From JAQIBY01 sp964615585 (GTDB lineage: Bacteria; Bacteroidota; Bacteroidia; Bacteroidales; ML635J-15), in the NCBI GenBank assembly GCA_964615585.1, contig CAZTNS010000128.1:1-8771 (forward strand): DNA of 8,771 bases, given 5' to 3'. This document shows, in pieces, positions 1 to 5,979 of the stretch. Every line of letters starts with the position of its first letter. Position 1 is the first letter of the stretch. The notes beneath the pieces are model-generated. The model had not been told where the DNA came from, did no database searches, and saw only the letters and a program-made list of their open reading frames with translations. Position numbers and translations under genes: made by a program.

Positions 1-61
1 TACTGATCACCGATCACCGCCTACCGCTCACCGATCACCGCCTACCGCCTTCTGCCATCGC
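1..61. repeat. heptamer tandem repeat array, right edge
   Basis: The DNA is built from 7-bp units: TCACCGA (7-13), TCACCGC (14-20), CTACCGC (21-27), then the same three again at 28-34, 35-41 and 42-48. This gives two perfect 21-bp tandem copies. Units before 7 and after 48 (CTTCTGC, CATCGCT) are degenerate. The array is cut by the window edge, so its full length is unknown. It abuts the manC stop codon. Heptamer arrays of this sort are common in Bacteroidota intergenic DNA; their function is not known to me. There are no CRISPR-like spacers between the units. Confidence 0.85.
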
Positions 62-1150
62 TCACGCTTTATCTTCCCCAAATTTTCGCTTAATATCATT
101 TACGATTTCTTTGATTTCCTGTTCTTTATCGAAACGATGAATCAAAAGTGCATCACCTGAATCAACAATGATATAGTTTTCCATATCATTTACTACCGCT
201 ACTTTATTTTTTGGCATGTGGATAAGGCAGTCGTGCGTGTTATTCACCATAATTTTATCACTGCCGGTAATGACATTTTTGGTAGGGGATTTTTTGCTGT
301 TTTCGTAAAGGCTTTTCCATGTTCCCAGGTCTGACCAGCTAAAATCTGCGCATAATGTGTAAACATTTTTGGCTTTTTCCATCACACCGTAATCAATGGA
401 AATATTTTTTGATTCGGAATACACTTTGTTGATGAAATCCCGTTCATCCGGTGTGCCAAACTTATTTTTTCCCTCAGCAAATAAGTTGTAAACTTCCGGC
501 AGGTATGTGTTTAGTGCTTCCCGGATACTGTCCGTTGACCAAAGAAAAATGCCTGCATTCCACAGAAACTCACCGCTTTCAACAAAAAATTCAGCCAGTT
601 CGTCGTTGGGTTTTTCTGTAAATGTTTTAACAGCATTAAACCGTTCATCAACAGCCGATTTTTCATTGAGTTGAATGTAACCGTAGCCGGTATCTGGTCG
701 CGTTGGTTTAATCCCAATTGTCAATAAAACATCCCTTTCACTGACAAAGCCCAGTCCCGTTTTGATGTTGGAAACAAATGCTTTTTCATCAATGATCAAA
801 TGATCGGAAGGTGTGACAACAACATTGGTATTTTTTGTTCTTGACTGAATAACAAAATTGGCATAGCTGATGCATGGTGCTGTGTTTCTGCGCATGGGCT
901 CTGTAAGCACATTCTCCGGTTTGATCTCCGGCAGTTGTTCCATGACAAGGCCTTTGTATTTATCCGAAGTAACAATCAGAATGTTGTCAGATGGTATGAT
1001 AGGTTTGAATCGATCAAAAGTTAATTGCAAAAGGCTTTTACCGAGGCCCAGCATATCAATAAACTGTTTGGGTGTCTCGCTGGTGCTTACAGGCCAAAAC
1101 CTGCTGCCTATCCCACCAGCCATAATAACACAGTAGTCTGTATTTTTCAT
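62..1150 (-). CDS. manC: mannose-1-phosphate guanylyltransferase (GDP-mannose pyrophosphorylase)
   Basis: This cytoplasmic enzyme converts mannose-1-phosphate and GTP to GDP-mannose and pyrophosphate, supplying mannose and derived sugars such as fucose and rhamnose for surface glycans. The 362-residue protein shows the nucleotidyltransferase signature AGGIGSRFWP at residues 11-20 with PKQF at 27-30. It also has EPMRRNTAP at 84-92, the SDH metal/nucleotide motif at 114-117, TGYGYI at 154-159, FTEKP at 177-181, LWNAGIFLW at 196-204 and DYGVMEKA at 253-260. The length fits the single-domain form without the C-terminal phosphomannose isomerase domain found in bifunctional enzymes. The start ATG (1148-1150) puts the signature at the usual distance from the N-terminus. 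No partner gene lies beside it on this strand, and no convincing promoter was found. Its stop codon touches a heptamer repeat array, which may have supplied the last codons. Confidence 0.95.
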   Translation of the reverse strand: MKNTDYCVIMAGGIGSRFWPVSTSETPKQFIDMLGLGKSLLQLTFDRFKPIIPSDNILIVTSDKYKGLVMEQLPEIKPENVLTEPMRRNTAPCISYANFVIQSRTKNTNVVVTPSDHLIIDEKAFVSNIKTGLGFVSERDVLLTIGIKPTRPDTGYGYIQLNEKSAVDERFNAVKTFTEKPNDELAEFFVESGEFLWNAGIFLWSTDSIREALNTYLPEVYNLFAEGKNKFGTPDERDFINKVYSESKNISIDYGVMEKAKNVYTLCADFSWSDLGTWKSLYENSKKSPTKNVITGSDKIMVNNTHDCLIHMPKNKVAVVNDMENYIIVDSGDALLIHRFDKEQEIKEIVNDIKRKFGEDKA

Positions 1151-1293
1151 ATTTTGTACTTTAAGTTTACAGCTTGAAAATACGATAAAAATACAACTAT
1201 GGAAAACTTTCAGGAATGAATTATACCATCAATACAAATGTGGGTGTTTATATTCATTTAATGCATGAGCCCGGTCTAAAAAATGAAGAAAAT

Positions 1294-1312
1294 CCCACAA
1301 AGACGCAAAGAC
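1294..1312. repeat. degenerate dispersed repeat, left arm (copy 1)
   Basis: The stretch CCCACAAAGACGCAAAGAC resembles the CACAAAGACGCAAAG repeats scattered through Bacteroidota spacers. Its reverse complement resembles the right arm at 1449-1475, so the two arms form an imperfect inverted pair about 140 bp apart. A weaker counterpart is at 7109-7132. Confidence 0.5.
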
Positions 1313-1448
1313 AACAAGATGCTCAACGGATTGATTTGAAACAATAAAAACTTTGTAGTTCTTTGTGTTATAGAGGCAAACCAATGGCTTTTTGGATCGG
1401 GTCATTGCATCTTTTATTTTTATTTATAGCGTCCCTGTCTGTATGAAG

Positions 1449-1495
1449 GAAGGTTTGCGTCTTAGTGGTAATGATGTATGCACCTGAATAGGTAC
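1449..1495. repeat. dispersed repeat, right arm (copy 1)
   Basis: This segment aligns by eye with 7249-7296 in the same orientation. The shared core is CTTAGYGGTA (1461-1470 and 7261-7270). Similarity continues to the right, where about 15 of the last 21 positions match, ending in AATAGGTAC here and AATAGTTAC there. The two copies lie on either side of the seven-ORF operon. Confidence 0.55.
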
Positions 1496-1520
1496 AATAG
1501 ATTTTTGTCATAATTTATTT

Positions 1521-1539
1521 ATAACTTTTGTTATCTTTG
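1521..1539 (+). promoter_or_regulatory. Bacteroidota -7 promoter box with overlapping inverted repeat, for mlaE operon
   Basis: TATCTTTG at 1532-1539 matches the Bacteroidota -7 consensus TAnnTTTG and ends only five bases before the mlaE ATG at 1545. A perfect 5-bp inverted repeat, ATAAC-N4-GTTAT (1521-1534), overlaps the box. A possible -33 element, TTTG at 1504-1507, is about 24 bases upstream of the box, longer than the usual spacing. If the box is used, the transcript would be leaderless or nearly so. The inverted repeat could be an operator or chance. Confidence 0.45.
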
Positions 1540-1544
1540 TTGAT

Positions 1545-2285
1545 ATGAAATTGTTTTTTCATATTGGTAAGTATTTTTATCTGATTGGGAAACTTTTTTC
1601 ACGGCCGGAAAAATTTTCCATGTACATGAAACAAAGTTTCCGGGAGTTGCTGTTGATAGGCCTTGATTCACTTGGTATAGTTGCTATTGTTTCAGTGTTT
1701 ATGGGAGCAGTGCTTACTTTACAGGTAGGTATTAATTTTGTCCATCCACTGATACCCAATTATTTGATCGGATTGACAGTGAGGGATACCATGATGCTGG
1801 AGTTCTCTTCAACTATCATATGCCTTATCCTGGCCGGAAAAGTGGGATCAAATATTGCCTCTGAAATTGGTACCATGCGCATTACAGAACAAATTGATGC
1901 CCTGGAAATTATGGGTGTTAATTCTGCTTCCTATCTGATTTTGCCCAAATTATTCGGAGCAATATTGTTTTTTCCTGTGCTTACTTTGGTATCCATTATT
2001 CTGGGAATAGGAGGAGGGCTTGCTGTTTCATTTTTAACTCAGGTAGTTTCCGTACATGATTACCTTGATGGACTCCATCTGTTTTTTCACCCGTTTTATA
2101 TTTTATATACCCTCGTGAAAATGGTTGTTTATGCATTTTTAATTGTTTCTGTTTCTGCCTACCAGGGATATTATACACAAGGAGGGGCACTTGAAGTTGG
2201 CAAAAGCAGTACGATGGCAGTCGTGTATAGCATAATTCTTGTTTTGATTTTTAACCTCATTATCACACAACTCATGTTGACATGA
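1545..2285 (+). CDS. mlaE: MlaE-family ABC transporter permease (lipid transport)
   Basis: This is the membrane-embedded subunit of an MCE-type ABC transporter, which in well-studied relatives moves phospholipids between the inner and outer membranes. The 246-residue protein has about five hydrophobic segments (roughly 40-62, 86-103, 133-165, 187-205, 220-243). It carries the family hallmark between the first helices, with GKVGSNIASEIGTMR at 98-112 running into EQIDALEIMGVN at 115-126. The N-terminal HIGKYF...SRPEKF segment is typical of Bacteroidota members and supports the ATG at 1545. The stop TGA overlaps the mlaF start as ATGA (2282-2285), so the two are almost certainly translated together. 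In these transporters two MlaE copies pair with two MlaF copies. Substrate direction cannot be read from the sequence. Confidence 0.93.
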   Translation: MKLFFHIGKYFYLIGKLFSRPEKFSMYMKQSFRELLLIGLDSLGIVAIVSVFMGAVLTLQVGINFVHPLIPNYLIGLTVRDTMMLEFSSTIICLILAGKVGSNIASEIGTMRITEQIDALEIMGVNSASYLILPKLFGAILFFPVLTLVSIILGIGGGLAVSFLTQVVSVHDYLDGLHLFFHPFYILYTLVKMVVYAFLIVSVSAYQGYYTQGGALEVGKSSTMAVVYSIILVLIFNLIITQLMLT

Positions 2286-3031
2286 TAAGCATTGAAAACA
2301 TACATAAACAATTTTCAGGCGAGACGGTACTGAATGGCATTTCAGCTGACTTTAGTTCTGGAGAAATCAACCTGATCATCGGGCAAAGCGGATCAGGAAA
2401 AACCGTGCTGCTTAAAACCATTCTTGGCCTATTAAAGACAGATAGAGGAAATATATATTTTGGAAAAAGGGATTTTACTTACGCCTCACAAATTAAATGG
2501 CGGGTTTTGCGCAAGGAAATGGGGGTGGTGTTTCAGGGTGGAGCATTGTTTACATCAAAAACAGTAGAAGAAAACGTCAGGTTTCCGCTTGATATGTTTA
2601 CCAAAAAAAGCATGACTGAAAGGAAACAACGCGTTGATGAATGCCTTGAAAGGGTAGGGGTGAAAGGGACCAATGATGCATTGCCCGGTGAAATCAGCGG
2701 CGGCATGCAGAAAAGAGTGGCCATTGCCAGGGCGATTGTGCTGAATCCCAAATATTTGTTTTGTGATGAACCCAATTCAGGCCTTGATCCACTTACTTCA
2801 ATTCGCATTGACAGGCTGCTGAAACAAATAACAGAAGATCATAATATAACCACAGTTATTAATACCCATGACATGAACTCTGTGATTGAAGTCGGAGATA
2901 ATATTTTGTTTTTGTACAGAGGAAAGAAATGGTGGGAAGGCAATAAATCACAAATATTTTCTACTGGCAATGAAGAATTTAATAATTTTGTTTTTGCGTC
3001 TAAAGCAGTAAAAAAATTGATCAATTCATGA
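2282..3031 (+). CDS. mlaF: MlaF-family ABC transporter ATP-binding protein
   Basis: This cytoplasmic ATPase would power the MlaE-type permease. The 249 residues form one complete nucleotide-binding domain: Walker A GQSGSGKT (34-41), Q-loop VVFQGGALF (82-90, Q85), signature ISGGMQKR (138-145), Walker B LFCDEP (159-164) followed by NSGLDP, and the H-loop NTHD with H196. All catalytic residues are present. The signature begins with Ile rather than the commoner Leu, a mild variation. VFQGGALF and SGGMQKRVAIARA are typical of the MlaF branch rather than of general ABC importers. It starts inside the mlaE stop codon and ends in another 4-base ATGA overlap with the lipoprotein gene (3028-3031). No MCE-domain mlaD gene follows; in this phylum that partner may be encoded elsewhere. 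Confidence 0.94.
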   Translation: MISIENIHKQFSGETVLNGISADFSSGEINLIIGQSGSGKTVLLKTILGLLKTDRGNIYFGKRDFTYASQIKWRVLRKEMGVVFQGGALFTSKTVEENVRFPLDMFTKKSMTERKQRVDECLERVGVKGTNDALPGEISGGMQKRVAIARAIVLNPKYLFCDEPNSGLDPLTSIRIDRLLKQITEDHNITTVINTHDMNSVIEVGDNILFLYRGKKWWEGNKSQIFSTGNEEFNNFVFASKAVKKLINS

Positions 3032-3393
3032 AGAAATGTACAATCATATTAATGCTGTATATGGCAATTGTGATAACTGGGTGTCATAAAAATGCTGCAC
3101 AAACAGAGAAACCTGAATATTTGATTGCTGAAGATACACTTGCTCAAATCCTGGTCGATATACATAAAGCTGATGGTCTATTGGTTAGCAGGATTGTTGA
3201 AAAAAAAGACATTACACATGTTGAAATGTATCATTCGGTATTTAGTAAATATAATATAGATGAGGATGTTTTCAATAATACCATTAGATATTATACTGTA
3301 AACGATATTGAAACTTTGAATCAGGTGTATGATGAGGTATTGGCTGTTCTTAATGAGGAGCAGGCCAAATTAACGCAAAAACTCCAGGAATAA
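3028..3393 (+). CDS. DUF4296-type small lipoprotein
   Basis: This is a 121-residue predicted lipoprotein. The N-terminus MKKCTIILMLYMAIVITGC is a lipoprotein signal peptide with lipobox ITGC, and Cys19 would be lipidated. The mature part is helical and matches my recollection of the DUF4296 family: DTLAQILVDIHKADGLL (about 37-53), then a YHSVFSKYNIDEDVFNNTIRYY segment (about 68-89) and a C-terminal helix rich in Glu, Lys and Leu. The family has no established biochemical role. The start overlaps the mlaF stop by four bases, so it is probably translationally coupled to the transporter. It could be an envelope partner of MlaEF, but that rests only on position. The stop is followed directly by the GTG of the next gene. 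Confidence 0.85.
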   Translation: MKKCTIILMLYMAIVITGCHKNAAQTEKPEYLIAEDTLAQILVDIHKADGLLVSRIVEKKDITHVEMYHSVFSKYNIDEDVFNNTIRYYTVNDIETLNQVYDEVLAVLNEEQAKLTQKLQE

Positions 3394-4017
3394 GTGTCTT
3401 TTCCATTTGAATATAAATCCCGATTTACATCTTTTGAATACGCGGATTTTAAGTTTTCACAGTCAAAATTCTTTCTGCTAAGGGATAAGTTTGATCGTAA
3501 ATTCTCCCTTAACAACAAGCGAAGAGATGCATTTAGTTTCAGCTTTGATAAAGTTTTTGGCTTTTTGAGTTTTTCTGTCACGATTAAATATGTCCGGAGT
3601 AATCTGATTTATACAATTGATATGGTTCCTGCGCTGGTATTGGTTTTGGCCATTGTATTTGTTTCAATGTTTTTAACCAAAAGCAGCATTATGGTTAGTA
3701 TGATCATTGGTGCTGTAGCTTTATTTCTGGTGTATATCCTATGCCTTTTGGTTGTTAATGGTATGGTAAGGCGTGAGATTGAAAGTTTTGTGCAGAAAGA
3801 AATGGAACGCATCGAAAAATCAGTCCATAATCCTGTATGCGTGAAATGCGGTTCGGAACTTCCGCCACATGCAAAATCATGCATGGTCTGTGGTTCCGCT
3901 GATGATGATGAAAATACATCCAACAATACCGTGAATAACCTGAATGTCAAATACACTTACAACACCAACACCAACAGCAACAATAACAATAACAATAACG
4001 ATAACAATAACCAATGA
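3394..4017 (+). CDS. unrecognised membrane protein with zinc ribbon and Asn-rich tail
   Basis: I do not recognise this family. The 207-residue protein has four parts. Residues 1-75 are rich in Phe, Ser and Lys and look like alternating strands. Two hydrophobic helices follow at about 77-94 and 98-123. Next is a charged helix (about 125-145) leading into a C4 zinc ribbon, CVKC-x10-CMVC (Cys149, 152, 163, 166). An acidic stretch and a low-complexity Asn/Thr tail (172-207) end the protein. The GTG start at 3394 directly follows the upstream TAA, with AGGAA at 3386-3390 as a close ribosome-binding site. An alternative ATG at 3619 would remove the first domain and begin right at the first helix. 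The ribbon resembles the short zinc-ribbon domains found on many bacterial membrane proteins, likely cytoplasmic if Cys-reduced. The tail is encoded by AAC/AAT hexamer repeats. Confidence 0.72.
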   Translation: MSFPFEYKSRFTSFEYADFKFSQSKFFLLRDKFDRKFSLNNKRRDAFSFSFDKVFGFLSFSVTIKYVRSNLIYTIDMVPALVLVLAIVFVSMFLTKSSIMVSMIIGAVALFLVYILCLLVVNGMVRREIESFVQKEMERIEKSVHNPVCVKCGSELPPHAKSCMVCGSADDDENTSNNTVNNLNVKYTYNTNTNSNNNNNNNDNNNQ

Positions 4018-4036
4018 GAAACAATAACCAATGAGA
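3960..4036 (+). repeat. AAC/AAT microsatellite and 17-bp tandem duplication at a gene junction
   Basis: Bases 3960-4010 form a hexamer-like tract (AACACC, then AACAAT units) coding for the Asn-rich tail. It runs into a perfect 17-bp tandem duplication, AACAATAACCAATGAGA, at 4003-4019 and 4020-4036. Each copy contains ATGA. In the first copy the TGA (4015-4017) ends the zinc-ribbon gene and overlaps an ATG (4014) that opens only a six-codon ORF (MRNNNQ). That ORF's TGA (4032-4034) overlaps the ATG (4031) of the amidohydrolase. Removing one copy would restore a simple 4-base stop/start overlap. Confidence 0.9.
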
Positions 4037-5212
4037 CAGATTGCCGCCGGCCTCGCTTTTGATGGATATAAGTGGATTAAAAAACCCCTGATCAGATTGG
4101 ATGATAGCGGTAAAATCATTGATGTTGACAGGTTTTATCCCCATAAAACAGAACCGGCTCAGACTGAATATTATAATGGTATTTTAACTCCCGGTTTTAT
4201 TAATGCACATTTGCATTTGGAGTTGTCAGTTAGCAATTCCGTTTTTACTGACAGATCCGGGATGGCTGATTTTGTACAACATGTCAGGAATTGTCGTAAA
4301 CAGCTGGCACAACCTGAGGATACAGATATAAAAATACAATTAAGAAAAATAAGAAATACGGGAACAGTTGCGCTGGTTGATGTTACTAATACAGGACTTA
4401 TATCTGAAATCCTGAATGATTCTGCATTAAAAACGATCATTTTTTTTGAATATTACCTGCCAAATTCAGGTAAACTTCAACAACAAAAGAAAGCATTTTG
4501 TGATATAATAAGAAAATATCCTGATTGTCCCATATTTCCTGCATTGCATTCCCCATATATCATTACAGACTCAAATGTCAATGTGCTGAATAAAATATTT
4601 TCAAAACCTGTGAAAATTACATCTGTACATTTTATGGAAAGCAGAGGCGAAGAAAAATTGTATAAAAATTCAGGGCGGCTTTTTGATTTGTATCGCAAAC
4701 TTGACGATCAATACATGCCATTTGTCAATCGTAAATCCTTAATTCGTGATGTTTTTGAAACTTTTTCCGGTGCTGAAAAGATATTGTTTGTACATAATAC
4801 ATTTATCAGCTCGGAAGATATTGAAAGTATTGAGTATTTGACTCATAAAACCAATAAGAAAATTGGTTTTGTGTTGTGTCCGCGGTCAAATTATAACATA
4901 TCGGGAGTTGAACCACCTTATGAAGAGTTGAGAAAATCTGGTTTCCCGGTAATGCTGGGAACGGATAGTTTGCTCTCTGTTTCAAGTTTGTCTATCTTTG
5001 ATGAGTTAAGGTTTGTGCATCATCGCCGCCCTGATATTCCGCCGGAAGAATTGTTGAAATGGATAACACTGAATCCGGCAAGGTTTTTCGCAATGGAAAA
5101 TACCATGGGCAGTCTTGAACCCGGAAAAAAGCCCGGAATCAATCTTATTCACGGGATGGGAGTGGGGACAGAGCATTGGCCTGAAGGTACAGAAATAAAA
5201 GTTTTGGTGTAA
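4031..5212 (+). CDS. amidohydrolase-superfamily metal-dependent hydrolase (deaminase-like)
   Basis: This is a predicted cytoplasmic zinc or iron hydrolase of the amidohydrolase superfamily, on the branch holding cytosine, SAH and aminofutalosine deaminases and triazine hydrolases. The 393 residues keep the full metal site: HLH at 60-62 inside TPGFINAHLHLELS, H200 with the catalytic Glu203 in HFMES, H255 in FVHN, and D312 in LGTDS. CPRSN (283-287) and NPARFF (348-353) also fit this branch, and SLEPGKKPGINLI near the C-terminus returns to the small beta domain. No residue pattern fixes the substrate. Aminofutalosine deaminase (menaquinone route) is one possibility, but no other genes of that pathway are here. 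The start at 4031 lies after a 17-bp duplication. The stop TAA shares one base with the next ATG (TAATG, 5210-5214). Confidence 0.88.
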   Translation: MRQIAAGLAFDGYKWIKKPLIRLDDSGKIIDVDRFYPHKTEPAQTEYYNGILTPGFINAHLHLELSVSNSVFTDRSGMADFVQHVRNCRKQLAQPEDTDIKIQLRKIRNTGTVALVDVTNTGLISEILNDSALKTIIFFEYYLPNSGKLQQQKKAFCDIIRKYPDCPIFPALHSPYIITDSNVNVLNKIFSKPVKITSVHFMESRGEEKLYKNSGRLFDLYRKLDDQYMPFVNRKSLIRDVFETFSGAEKILFVHNTFISSEDIESIEYLTHKTNKKIGFVLCPRSNYNISGVEPPYEELRKSGFPVMLGTDSLLSVSSLSIFDELRFVHHRRPDIPPEELLKWITLNPARFFAMENTMGSLEPGKKPGINLIHGMGVGTEHWPEGTEIKVLV

Positions 5213-5979
5213 TGGCGACATTTTTATTCGATGATATCGTTTTTGGGCCTGTTAAATCCAGGCGTCTGGGGAACTCACTGGGAATAAACCTTTTGCCTGA
5301 TGATGCAAAAGTTTGTACCTTTAATTGTGTGTATTGTGAATGCGGATGGACAAACATCGTAAGTTCGGGATTACCATCCGGAAAAGAAATCAAACAACGC
5401 ATGGACGTTGAGTTTAAACGTTTGCATGAAAACCACGTGCCTGTTGATGTGATCACGTTTGCAGGAAATGGAGAACCCACATTGCATCCTGAATTTGATA
5501 CCATCATTGACCACACCATAAAACTGAGGGATGGTTTTTTCCCGGACGCTGAAATTGCAGTGCTTACAAATGCCACTTTGTTGCATAAACAAGATGTGAA
5601 TGAAGCCTTGCAGAAAGTGGAAAAACCCTTACTGAAACTGGATTCTGCTATAGAATCTACCGTTAAGGCCATGAACCAGCCGCAAATGCCATTTGATTTT
5701 CAACAATACCTTGAACACATCCGTAACTTTCCGGGAAAACGCATTATACAAACCATGTTTGTGAGGTTTCAGAAAAATGGAGAAATTGTTGATAATACAA
5801 CAGAACATGAGTTGAAAGCCTGGTTACGTGAACTGGACAACATTAATCCTGATGCGGTGTTGATATATTCCATTGCCAGAGATACTCCGGATACAACGGT
5901 AACATCGGTTTCTAAAGAAGAACTGAAAAAAATTGCTGCCAGGGTAGAATATAATGGTCATAAGGCTCAGGTTTTCTGA
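5212..5979 (+). CDS. radical SAM protein, Tyw1-like (COG0731-like)
   Basis: This predicted [4Fe-4S] radical SAM enzyme has 255 residues. The cluster motif is CTFNCVYC (Cys35, 39, 42; CxxxCxxC), with a further Cys44 just after it. The SAM-binding GGE-type motif appears as FAGNGEPTLHPE (83-94). The leading stretch FGPVKSRRLGNSLGINLLP (11-29) is characteristic of bacterial proteins related to the wybutosine enzyme Tyw1 (COG0731). Bacteria do not make wybutosine, so the substrate of these relatives is unknown to me. It lacks the flavodoxin domain of eukaryotic Tyw1. The gene overlaps its neighbours by single bases on both sides (TAATG upstream, TGATG at 5977-5981 downstream), so it is most likely co-translated with the amidohydrolase and the glycosyltransferase-like gene. 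Family is fairly certain; role is not. Confidence 0.88.
   Translation: MATFLFDDIVFGPVKSRRLGNSLGINLLPDDAKVCTFNCVYCECGWTNIVSSGLPSGKEIKQRMDVEFKRLHENHVPVDVITFAGNGEPTLHPEFDTIIDHTIKLRDGFFPDAEIAVLTNATLLHKQDVNEALQKVEKPLLKLDSAIESTVKAMNQPQMPFDFQQYLEHIRNFPGKRIIQTMFVRFQKNGEIVDNTTEHELKAWLRELDNINPDAVLIYSIARDTPDTTVTSVSKEELKKIAARVEYNGHKAQVF

Larger units (their letters stand above)
1151..1544. other. divergent intergenic region between manC and the mlaE operon
   Basis: This 394-bp spacer holds no ORF I can support. It contains degenerate copies of a dispersed intergenic repeat: an arm rich in CAAAGACGCAAAGAC at 1294-1312, a related internal stretch around 1348-1381, and an oppositely oriented arm at 1449-1495. 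At its right end are a short inverted repeat and a TATCTTTG promoter box just before mlaE. No RNA gene or riboswitch was recognised. Confidence 0.6.

Noticed and set aside
1..61. CRISPR array
   Set aside because: The 21-bp copies are directly adjacent with no unique spacers and break down into 7-bp units, so this is a simple tandem repeat.
870..1136. 88-codon plus-strand ORF
   Set aside because: It is antisense to the manC N-terminal half, including the nucleotidyltransferase signature, and has no plausible domain.
1175..1242. manC promoter
   Set aside because: TATTTTCA (minus, 1182-1175) and CACATTTG (minus, 1242-1235) each miss the TAnnTTTG consensus, and neither has a -33 TTTG at the right spacing.
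3609..3956. 115-codon minus-strand ORF
   Set aside because: It is antisense to the zinc-ribbon membrane gene, whose plus frame shows helices and a CxxC pair. The minus translation shows no family features.
4031..5212. Dihydroorotase
   Set aside because: The HLH motif, HFMES with the catalytic Glu and CPRSN point to the deaminase/chlorohydrolase branch. The lysine-bridged metal site of dihydroorotase is not visible.
5145..5672. 175-codon minus-strand ORF
   Set aside because: It is fully antisense to the amidohydrolase end and the radical SAM gene, both of which have strong family motifs. Its translation is Ser/Cys/Phe-rich with no recognisable domain.
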